NCBI GenBank assembly: GCA_012840125.1
Contig: DULZ01000049.1
Location: forward strand, 1 to 54,216
Direction of reading: 5' to 3'
Length of the DNA stretch: 54,216 nucleotides
Source of the DNA: Clostridia bacterium
Lineage (GTDB): Bacteria > Bacillota > DULZ01
Shown here piece by piece: positions 19,448 through 26,341 of the stretch. Each line of letters begins with the position of its first letter. Position 1 is the first letter of the stretch. Below the pieces are notes generated by a model. The model ran no database searches. It was given only the letters and a program-made list of their open reading frames with translations, and had not been told where the DNA came from. Both the position numbers and the translations under genes were made by a program.

Positions 19448-20521
19448 TTAGACCCGCAGGATGCGGCGCCCGGCGGCTTTGGTGAGCCGGTTCATAATGG
19501 CCAGCCCCAAGCCTTGGGGCGGCACTCCTTCGGCATAAACCAGGTCCAACCGGTACCGGTCACAGTTGCGCAGAGCGCCGTAAAGACGATTAGCGATTTC
19601 CTCCAAGTGGTCCTTTGACCCTAACACCTCCAGGTAATGGGGTGGGACCAGTTGTTGTTCTCGATAGGAACGGGCCGTTTCCGCGGTGAGCAAAAGCCCC
19701 ACCCGCAAGCCCCGGTCTCTTGCCTCCTGCACCAGCCGGCTTAAGGTATAGAGCCCGGCGGCGGTGAGGCCGACGACCACCGTCACCCGGGCTTTGGGGG
19801 CATAATGGGTATATTTCATCCCCGGCGCCCTGGGTTTGAACTCTTTTCCTCCTTCGGTCGTCAAAGCCGGATCCAGGACCACCGGGCCGATGACCTCCTC
19901 CAGTTCTTCCTTGGTGATTCCGCCGGGCCTCAAAATCACCGGGGGGCTTGCGGTAAGATCTAAAACGGTGGATTCCACCCCGACGGCCGTTCCGCCTGCG
20001 TCCAGCACCAGATCCACTTTCCCGGCCAGGTCTTTTAAGACATGCAGCCCGGTGGTGGGGCTGGGCCGGCCGGAAAGATTGGCGCTGGGAGCAGCCACCG
20101 GCACCCGGGATTTTTCCAGCAGGGCCAGGGCCACCGGGTGGGCCGGCATCCTGACGGCGACGGTGTCCAGGCCGGCGGTCACCACATCGGGTACGCACCT
20201 GCGCCTGGGCAGCACCAGGGTCAAGGGGCCGGGCCAAAAAGCGTTCATCAACAGTTCAGCCTCCGGCGGCATCTCGCGGACCAGCATGTCCAGGTCATCC
20301 ACCCTGGCAATATGTACGATCAAGGGATTATCCGCAGGCCGTCCTTTAGCGGCAAAAATCTTGGCCACGGCGGCGGGATTCAGGGCGTTGGCTCCCAGGC
20401 CGTAGACAGTCTCCGTGGGAAAGGCGACGGTACCGCCCCATCTCAGGATCATTGCCGCTTCCGTCAGGCAGTCGCCGCCGGGACTGCCCGGGAAAATCTT
20501 GCAATAACGGGTTACGTTCAT
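19448..20521 (-). CDS. sua5: Threonylcarbamoyl-AMP synthase Sua5
   Basis: A 357-residue enzyme making threonylcarbamoyl-AMP from threonine, bicarbonate and ATP, the first step of t6A modification at tRNA position 37. The YrdC domain (about 1-215) includes FPTETVYGLGANA, IFAAKGRPADNPLIVHI and VAAPSANLSGRPSPTT. The C-terminal Sua5 domain (about 240-357) begins after the linker RAPGMKYTHYAPKA, the conserved lid motif. Corresponds to ywlC. It is the last core gene before the accessory island. Confidence 0.95.
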   Translation of the reverse strand: MNVTRYCKIFPGSPGGDCLTEAAMILRWGGTVAFPTETVYGLGANALNPAAVAKIFAAKGRPADNPLIVHIARVDDLDMLVREMPPEAELLMNAFWPGPLTLVLPRRRCVPDVVTAGLDTVAVRMPAHPVALALLEKSRVPVAAPSANLSGRPSPTTGLHVLKDLAGKVDLVLDAGGTAVGVESTVLDLTASPPVILRPGGITKEELEEVIGPVVLDPALTTEGGKEFKPRAPGMKYTHYAPKARVTVVVGLTAAGLYTLSRLVQEARDRGLRVGLLLTAETARSYREQQLVPPHYLEVLGSKDHLEEIANRLYGALRNCDRYRLDLVYAEGVPPQGLGLAIMNRLTKAAGRRILRV

Positions 20522-20564
20522 CAGCAGGCCTCGCTTTTTGTTGTGGTCATTGTTATTAAAACAT

Positions 20565-20592
20565 AGTATAACACAACCGCCGCTGGGACAAA
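20565..20592 (-). promoter_or_regulatory. Candidate sua5 promoter
   Basis: Minus-strand -10 TATACT (20565-20570) with a weak -35 TTTGTC (20587-20592), 16-base spacing, about 45 bases upstream of sua5. It lies between the palindromic repeat and the gene, so transcripts from it would not contain the repeat. Confidence 0.45.
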
Positions 20593-20621
20593 ACGGTTAC
20601 GTCCTTGCTTCAATTGTAGTA

Positions 20622-20646
20622 AATAAAAAAGGCAGCGTAAAGCTGC
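20622..20646 (-). terminator. Terminator-like hairpin at repeat copy A edge
   Basis: On the minus strand GCAGC-TTTAC-GCTGC (20632-20646) is followed by CTTTTTTATTT, a good intrinsic terminator. It is the outer left flank of palindromic repeat copy A, and the same 15 bases recur at 20869-20883. It would stop minus-strand transcription coming from the island toward sua5. Confidence 0.6.
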
Positions 20647-20883
20647 ACTCCAGCTTGTTGACTAACTGTCTCTTTGTGTTCGGTGTTAATCGCCGGCTGC
20701 AAGGAGCCCCATTTGGGGATGAGCTCGGTCGCTCTCGGACGCCTCCCATTCGCACCTGGCGGTGCTCAGAGGTCGGCGTTCTCCCTCGAGCTCCCTCGCT
20801 CTTTTGATTCTTGGTCCCATGCAGCCCTACGATTAACACCGAACACCCTTTTGTCTACAGTCTGAAGCGCAGCGTAAAGCTGC
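20632..20883. repeat. Palindromic repeat element, copy A
   Basis: Core 20676-20846 (171 bp) is bounded by a perfect 17-base inverted repeat, GTGTTCGGTGTTAATCG and its complement, with GGCTGC/GCAGCC pairing further inside. The interior is nearly identical to copy B at 41.4 kb, including 37 consecutive shared bases around the hairpin GCACC-TGGC-GGTGC. Outside the core, GCAGCGTAAAGCTGC occurs as a direct repeat at 20632-20646 and 20869-20883. Short frames across it have no supported product. It could be a small non-autonomous mobile element or a structured RNA. Confidence 0.85.
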
Positions 20884-20970
20884 GCTCAAAGGGCTGGTAA
20901 AAGGACAATCGGGCGTAACAGGGCCTTCCCACGGAGCGTTTTTATTGCTGCCCCCGCGGCAGGCGCTGCC

Positions 20971-21323
20971 TTAAGACAAGTACCGGGCGGCAATTTGCGC
21001 TGCAAATGATTTCAAATCAGCCACATTACCGGCGATGATATCATATACAATCCCGCGGTCCGGTCTTAGATAGTCATGTACCAGTATATTACGAAAGTAG
21101 GCCATATCCGTAAATTTCTACCCAATTCCGTGGAGATAACATGCTTCTCCCCTAATACGACAAAAATGTCTCGATAACTGCCGGGCTTTTTATACCTCAT
21201 GTCAGAGATAATGTGGTTGCCGCTGTCAACGGCACATTCAATGGACAGGTGTAAGAACCGTTCCCCGGCGCCGTACAGGTACGGGTCTTCTTTGAAACGT
21301 TCCTTGTCATGCTGCTTGAAATA
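20971..21323 (-). pseudogene. HepT-like toxin remnant (frameshifted)
   Basis: Minus-strand translation of 21323 to about 21115 gives KERFKEDPYLYGAGERFLHL, then IECAVDSGNHIISDMR, SYRDIFVVLGEKHVISTELG. The neighbouring frame continues KFTDMAYFRNILVHDYL and ends at a stop at 20971-20973. Together these match the C-terminal two thirds of HepT/DUF86 (YutE-like) proteins, including the RNILVHDY motif (R-x4-H-x-Y) of HepT RNase toxins. A single-base shift near 21110-21125 breaks the frame, and an in-frame stop near 21324 cuts off the N terminus. No MntA nucleotidyltransferase partner is recognisable. I read it as a decayed toxin gene. Confidence 0.75.
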
Positions 21324-21791
21324 TTATATCACCGGTTGTCTTAATTTTCCAGCAGCATCCAGGGCAAAACTATCCTGTGGATCTGAAAACCACGGGAGAA
21401 CCATCCCCGTTGCTTATTAACCAAATCTCATTCAAATAAGAATATCATCCAAAAAAGGGATGTCTACCCATAATAGTGAATATAAAGATTCAGTTTTGTT
21501 ATTGAAAGCCTGCTAAGACTTCTCGAATGATTAAAATTAAAGGCGACCATAACTCGGGAATATAATCTACCATGGTATCCATTGATAGGTCCGGGCCAAC
21601 TGGGCACGATAAGAATTGGAATTGAGGAACGGGTGGAAAAGACGGCCGGCAGTAGCCATAGGGCCTATTATTGCGGGTTTTGGCAACACAACAATAGTCT
21701 TAATAGCGTTCATTCCTTGCTTAAATTATGCCATGGATAACAGACACATAACAAATCACGTCGTTAACAGATTGCGGAGGAGGACGCAAGT
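21324..21791. other. AT-rich gap upstream of DUF3800 gene
   Basis: About 470 bases, richer in A and T than the flanking genome, without a supported gene. The remnant of the HepT N terminus or of its partner should lie at the left end (21327-21420, minus strand), but I cannot recognise it. Just before the next gene is GGAGGAGG, its ribosome binding site. Confidence 0.35.
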
Positions 21792-22622
21792 TTGGAATAT
21801 ATCATCTATTGCGATGAATCCGTTAAACAGGGAAAATATTTCCAAAACTTTTATGGCGGTGCTTTAGTTAGTTCTAAGGATTTAATGCTTGTCAATGCAT
21901 CATTATGTGAAAAGAAGAAAGAGTTAAACATACTTGGTGAAGTTAAATGGAACAAGGTGTCAACGAATTACCTCGAAAAATACATGCAACTAATGGATGT
22001 ATTTTTTGCTTTTGTCAAAGATAACATAGTTAAGGTAAGGATTATGTTTACACATAATTATACCCCTCCGAAAAACCTTACCCGGGAACAAATCGAAAAC
22101 GGGTATTTCCTTTTGTATTACCAATTTATTAAACATGCCTTTGGCTTACAATATTGCAACTCTACCGGCCAGCCAGTAAGACTTAGGATCTATTTCGATA
22201 AGCTGCCGGATACAAGAGAGAAAAACGAAAGATTTAAAGATTATATTTATGGGTTACAGCACCTGAAACCATTTCAAAAGGCCCACATAGTAATTGATAG
22301 ACAGGATATAACAGAAGTAATATCTCATAACCATGTTATTCTTCAGTGCACTGACGTCATACTAGGAGCAATGCAATTCCGGCTGAATGATATGCATAAA
22401 GAAAAACCTCCCGGTCAATTTCGAAGGGGTAAGAAAACCATCGCAAAAGAAAAGTTATACAAACATATCAATCGACTTATCAGAGATATACATCCGAATT
22501 TCAATATCGGGGTATCAACAGGCATAGCGGATTTAGCTGACAAATGGAATCAGCCATACAGACACTGGAACTTCATACCAAGAGAATACTACATTGACCA
22601 AAGTAAAGTCAAGAACAAGTAA
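21792..22622 (+). CDS. DUF3800 domain protein
   Basis: A 276-residue protein starting YIIYCDESVKQGKYF, the RNase H-like first strand with aspartate and glutamate that defines DUF3800. Further acidic positions occur in RIYFDKLPD, VIDRQDI and near the end in STGIADLADKW, in line with a metal-dependent nuclease fold. The function is not established; such genes often sit in mobile or defence islands. The start is TTG 21792 behind GGAGGAGG. Base and codon use are clearly AT-richer than all neighbours, pointing to horizontal acquisition. No adjacent partner gene is seen. Confidence 0.75.
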   Translation: MEYIIYCDESVKQGKYFQNFYGGALVSSKDLMLVNASLCEKKKELNILGEVKWNKVSTNYLEKYMQLMDVFFAFVKDNIVKVRIMFTHNYTPPKNLTREQIENGYFLLYYQFIKHAFGLQYCNSTGQPVRLRIYFDKLPDTREKNERFKDYIYGLQHLKPFQKAHIVIDRQDITEVISHNHVILQCTDVILGAMQFRLNDMHKEKPPGQFRRGKKTIAKEKLYKHINRLIRDIHPNFNIGVSTGIADLADKWNQPYRHWNFIPREYYIDQSKVKNK

Positions 22623-22685
22623 GCCCCGTCAACTCTACATAAATATCTTAAGTAGGAACTTAAGACTTCGAGTTGGACAGGGCTT
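22623..22685 (+). terminator. Branched hairpin after DUF3800 gene
   Basis: Immediately after the stop, an outer imperfect stem (AGCCCCGTCAACTC pairing with GAGTTGGACAGG...) encloses an inner perfect seven-base stem CTTAAGT/ACTTAAG at 22648-22665. No long T-run follows at once. It may terminate the gene or mark the end of the imported segment. Confidence 0.5.
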
Positions 22686-22885
22686 TCATCCCAACGCACA
22701 ACTAACTGTTGTTTCTAATTCTATTTTATCATCTCCAAAGAGTGTGTCAATATTTCGTCCTTAATTTTCCACTAATGAAATTAAGCGGAAGATGGTGCGA
22801 GCCATGATTCGCCCACGTTTTGTGGCCTCTTTGCTGAATATGTGCTACCTAAACTCAGCACATCGTATATCCCAAAACCAAGTAA

Positions 22886-22926
22886 ATACCCGGGGGGTCA
22901 TGGCTAACACCCCCGGGTATTGCCTT
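22886..22926. terminator. Bidirectional terminator, mrpG end
   Basis: A perfect 11-base stem ATACCCGGGGG/CCCCCGGGTAT (22886-22896 and 22910-22920). The T-rich tracts are TTGCCTTTTCCC on the plus side and TATTTACTTGGTTTTGGG on the minus side. It lies between the convergent DUF3800 gene and the mrp operon. The rest of the 22686-22885 gap holds nothing I recognise. Confidence 0.75.
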
Positions 22927-22939
22927 TTCCCGATCAAGG

Positions 22940-23332
22940 TTATCTCGCGGACTTGGGCGCTCCGTTTCCTTGCACTGCGCCTTCTTCGGCAGGCGGTGTG
23001 TAGTCCTTCATCTGATCCAGCACGCTGCCTTTCCATTGCTTCACCCCGGCAAAATACGCTGCCCGGGTGATCATATGGCTGGCAATGGGGCTGGTAAAGA
23101 AGATAAACAATGTCATCAGCAACAGCTTAAAAGCAAATTCCCCCGTCAAGGCGGTGAAATGCACCACCGCCGCTAGCATTAGGAATCCTACACCCAAGGT
23201 GGAAGTCATGCCGGAAGCGTGGGCACGGCAGTAGAAATCCGGCATGCGGTAAACACCGGCGGCACCGGCAAGGATGAACAGCAAGCCAACCAGGATCAGC
23301 AGACTAACGATGATTTCGATCAATGATAACAC
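22940..23332 (-). CDS. mrpG: Mrp antiporter subunit G
   Basis: A 130-residue subunit with three transmembrane helices. The segment YRMPDFYCRAHASGMTSTLGVGFLML (quoted in part as MPDFYCRAHASG) is the MrpG/PhaG signature. The C-terminal tail is hydrophilic and proline-rich. It overlaps mrpF by 29 bases and closes the seven-gene operon, followed by a strong terminator. Mrp complexes exchange cytoplasmic sodium for protons as one large hetero-oligomer. Confidence 0.92.
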   Translation of the reverse strand: MLSLIEIIVSLLILVGLLFILAGAAGVYRMPDFYCRAHASGMTSTLGVGFLMLAAVVHFTALTGEFAFKLLLMTLFIFFTSPIASHMITRAAYFAGVKQWKGSVLDQMKDYTPPAEEGAVQGNGAPKSAR

Positions 23333-23585
23333 CCTTTACTATGAATTTGGCCAGCCCAGTCGTGCCCACAAAACTGAGGATGGCAATGGTCAGGATACCA
23401 TCGGAAAAGATCAGCGTGTTTTCCTTGATGCACAGCAGCACAATGGCCGCCAACACATGCATCACCAGCGTGTCGGTGCCGACGGCCCGGTCCGGCACCG
23501 TAGGGCCGGTCACAATCCGGTACAAGCAGAGTAAAGCACCTACCCCCAAAGCTGCCAAAGCTACATTGGCCACCAGGTCGATCAT
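23304..23585 (-). CDS. mrpF: Mrp antiporter subunit F
   Basis: A 93-residue subunit with three transmembrane helices. RIVTGPTVPDRAVGTDTL is the family signature between helices 1 and 2. ATG 23585 overlaps the mrpE stop as ATGA, and the longer frame to 23759 would simply read through mrpE. It also overlaps mrpG, so E, F and G are tightly coupled in translation. Confidence 0.93.
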   Translation of the reverse strand: MIDLVANVALAALGVGALLCLYRIVTGPTVPDRAVGTDTLVMHVLAAIVLLCIKENTLIFSDGILTIAILSFVGTTGLAKFIVKGVIIDRNHR

Positions 23586-24076
23586 TCGAACACCTCCAGT
23601 ACCCGTTTTTCGAAGGATTCCTTGATTCCTTCGATGACTGATTGCGGGTCCTCGATCTCCAGGGTATGGATATACAGGGTTTTCCGGTCCGGCGACACTT
23701 CCATGGAAATAGTACCCGGTGTCAAGGTGATTAAGTTGGCGAGGACGGTAATCCCCCAATCAGATTTGACCTCCAAAGGATAAGCCACAATCCCCGAAGG
23801 AGGATTGACGGTACCCTTGCACACCTGCTTCAAGACCGCGATATTGGCTTTCACCAGCTCAACCAGGAAGACCCAGGCCAGGTCAATGAAACCCAGGATC
23901 TTCTTGGTATACATTTTCCCCGGGGGGATCTTGGGAAACAGGAACAACACTCCGGCCCCTAAAATATAGCCCCACACCAGGTTAACTAAGTTGAACTCCC
24001 CTTTCAGGAATGTCCAAACCAGCGCCACGAAGATGTTGAAAATGAGGCTTGCAGCCATGGATAACACCTCGATCAA
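23582..24076 (-). CDS. mrpE: Mrp antiporter subunit E
   Basis: A 164-residue subunit with two or three N-terminal hydrophobic segments and a cytoplasmic C-terminal domain. FVALVWTFLKGEFNLVNLVWGYILG (partly quoted), LANLITLTPGTISMEVSPD and YIHTLEIEDP are MrpE signatures. It begins five bases after mrpD and overlaps mrpF by four. Confidence 0.93.
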   Translation of the reverse strand: MIEVLSMAASLIFNIFVALVWTFLKGEFNLVNLVWGYILGAGVLFLFPKIPPGKMYTKKILGFIDLAWVFLVELVKANIAVLKQVCKGTVNPPSGIVAYPLEVKSDWGITVLANLITLTPGTISMEVSPDRKTLYIHTLEIEDPQSVIEGIKESFEKRVLEVFE

Positions 24077-24081
24077 TTAAA

Positions 24082-25569
24082 TTACTGTCCCAGGACAGCC
24101 TGGATATAGATTTCCGGATGCATCAGCTGTTCCGCCGCCACATCAACGTACTGCAGGAAAAACTCCGCATTCAAACCGATGACGATGGTGCAGAGGGCCA
24201 GGATGGCCGGCGGGGGCAGAAGCTTCCAGTATCGAGCCCCGGTCACCGGTTTGGCTCCTTGAGGAGTGGTCCCCCAGAAAGCAAACCGCCAGATCTTCAT
24301 CATGGAGAACAAGGTCAGGAAACTGACAATGAGACTCACGATGACAATGCCCCATCTTTGTGCTTCCATACCGGCCTGGATCAAGACGAACTTGCTGAAA
24401 AAGCCGCTGAAGGGCGGTACCCCGGCCAGGGACAAGGCCAGGATCAGGAAAATCCAACCGATGCCTGCATTGGTCTTGGCCAAGCCGCCTAACCGTTTCA
24501 GGTGGGTGCTGCCCAGCACTTCCGAAGCCACCCCGGCGCAGAGGAAGAGCCCCGACTTCACCAGGATGTGGTGGATGATATAGAAGATGGCTCCCACGAT
24601 GCCCAGGGGGGTGAAAATGCCGAGCCCCATCACCATGTAGCCTACCTGGCTGATAATATGGTAGGACAGGATCCGTTTAAAATCCATCTGGGACAAAGCC
24701 CCCAAGACGCCCAGGAACATGGTGAAACCGGCAATGACCAGGATGATGTAATGCATGAAGCTCGGATCATAGTTAAAGATCAAAGTGAACATCCGGATGG
24801 TGGCGTAAATCCCCACCTTGGTCAGAAGAGCACCGAACAACGCGGCAATGGCATCGGGCGGCGCGAAGTAGGAACGGGGCAGCCAGAAGTACATGGGGAA
24901 CAAGGCCCCTTTCATCCCGAACACCACCAGGAAGGTCATGCCTACCGCCGTGAGTAATCCTTTTTGCGGCGCCTCCGCCACTTTCAAGGCGATATCAGCC
25001 ATGTTGAGGGTACCGACGACGGAATAGAGCACCGCCACCCCGATTAAAAAGACGGTACCGGACAGCATATTCAAAATGATATACTTGAAGCCTTCTTGCA
25101 GTTGGTACGGTTCTCCTCCCAAGACCAGCAAGATATAAGAAGAAATGAGCAGGATCTCGAAAAACACGAACAAGTTGAAAATATCCCCCGTCACAAAAGC
25201 GCCGTTAATACCCATCATTTGCAAGGCAAACAAGGGATAGTAGAAATGGCTCTCCCGCCCGGCATCAATGGTGAGGAAGGAATAGTACAGGGTCACGAAA
25301 GCCACGATGCCGGCTAATACCAGCATAATGCCGGAGAACACGTCCGCTGCCAAAACGATGGAGAAAGGCGGCGGGAAGGCGCCCACGGGAAGTACGATGA
25401 CCCCGTTTTGGTAAGTAGCTTGCACGATGGTCAAAGCTATAATTAAGTTTAATGCCATGCCGATGCCGACAATGATTTTCTGCCACTGGCGGGAACGGTA
25501 GCCGAACACAGCCAGGATAGCGGCTACCATCGGGATCACTACCGGTAAGACAATGAGATTGTTATTCAT
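24082..25569 (-). CDS. mrpD: Mrp antiporter subunit D
   Basis: A 495-residue, roughly 14-helix subunit homologous to complex I subunits NuoL/M/N and one of the two proton-path subunits. Characteristic stretches are LFVFFEILLISSYILLVLGG with the conserved glutamate, GMKGALFPMYFWLPRSYFAPP with the essential lysine, and SYHIISQVGYMVMGLGIF. It overlaps mrpC by eight bases. Confidence 0.95.
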   Translation of the reverse strand: MNNNLIVLPVVIPMVAAILAVFGYRSRQWQKIIVGIGMALNLIIALTIVQATYQNGVIVLPVGAFPPPFSIVLAADVFSGIMLVLAGIVAFVTLYYSFLTIDAGRESHFYYPLFALQMMGINGAFVTGDIFNLFVFFEILLISSYILLVLGGEPYQLQEGFKYIILNMLSGTVFLIGVAVLYSVVGTLNMADIALKVAEAPQKGLLTAVGMTFLVVFGMKGALFPMYFWLPRSYFAPPDAIAALFGALLTKVGIYATIRMFTLIFNYDPSFMHYIILVIAGFTMFLGVLGALSQMDFKRILSYHIISQVGYMVMGLGIFTPLGIVGAIFYIIHHILVKSGLFLCAGVASEVLGSTHLKRLGGLAKTNAGIGWIFLILALSLAGVPPFSGFFSKFVLIQAGMEAQRWGIVIVSLIVSFLTLFSMMKIWRFAFWGTTPQGAKPVTGARYWKLLPPPAILALCTIVIGLNAEFFLQYVDVAAEQLMHPEIYIQAVLGQ

Positions 25570-25909
25570 CTTCCACGCCCCTTACCTCATTCAAATCTAC
25601 GGTACCCAGTTCTTGGTAGGAGCGATAAGCCATCGCCACCAGGAAAGCGGAAGTACCGAAACTAATCACAATCGCCGTCAGGATCAAGGCTTGGGGAATC
25701 GGGTCGGTGAAAGCCGCCGCGGTGCTGCCGTCGGCAGGAATGAAAGGCGAAATTCCCCGTTTCAGCCGCCCGGAAGTCAAAAGCATCAAGTTGGTGCCGT
25801 GGCTGATTAAAGCCGTCCCCAAGACCACCCGCATCATATTCCGGCAAAGCAAGAGATAAATACCCAGCGCGAACAGTATCCCGATGACAATCGACATCAA
25901 CAGTTCCAT
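25562..25909 (-). CDS. mrpC: Mrp antiporter subunit C
   Basis: A 115-residue, three-helix subunit homologous to NuoK. The pattern GIYLLLCRNMMRVVLGTALI then SHGTNLMLL and DPIPQALILTAIVISFGTSAF is diagnostic. It starts directly after the mrpB stop and overlaps mrpD. Confidence 0.95.
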   Translation of the reverse strand: MELLMSIVIGILFALGIYLLLCRNMMRVVLGTALISHGTNLMLLTSGRLKRGISPFIPADGSTAAAFTDPIPQALILTAIVISFGTSAFLVAMAYRSYQELGTVDLNEVRGVEDE

Positions 25910-26341
25910 TTATTTCTCCTCCCCTATGGCGGTGATGATGGTGATGATGCCGCCAACCACCACCAGGTACACGCCCAAGTCAAATACGAAGGCAGTGGTC
26001 AGTTCCAGGTCCCCGAAAAACGGCAGGTGCACATGGGCAAAAACATGATCCATGAAAATGCCGTAAGCAAACATGGTGGCCAGGCCCGTCCCCACGGCGC
26101 AGGTCAAACCCAGGGCCACCAGTTTCAAACCGTCAAAGGGGAGGGCTTTTTTCACCGCTTCCAGGTTAAAGGCCAGGTACTGGATCACGATGGCGGCCGC
26201 CGTCATGAGCCCGCCGATAAATCCCCCGCCGGGCTCATTATGCCCCCGGCCCAAAAGAAACAGGGAGAAAATCATCACCACGTAAAGAGCTTGGCGGGCA
26301 ATGGCTTGGAAGATTATACTTTCCATCCTCACTTGCCTCAT
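25910..26341 (-). CDS. mrpB: Mrp antiporter subunit B
   Basis: A 143-residue, four-helix subunit. [20 protein letters not shown] is the MrpB signature and [15 protein letters not shown] closes the protein. Its ATG overlaps the mrpA stop by four bases. Some bacteria fuse this domain to MrpA; here the two are separate. Confidence 0.95.
   Translation of the reverse strand: MRQVRMESIIFQAIARQALYVVMIFSLFLLGRGHNEPGGGFIGGLMTAAAIVIQYLAFNLEAVKKALPFDGLKLVALGLTCAVGTGLATMFAYGIFMDHVFAHVHLPFFGDLELTTAFVFDLGVYLVVVGGIITIITAIGEEK

Noticed and set aside
20597-20865. Short frames through palindromic repeat copy A on both strands
   Set aside because: They follow the repeat and not a ribosome binding site, and the equivalent frame in copy B has unrelated ends; treated as repeat, not protein.
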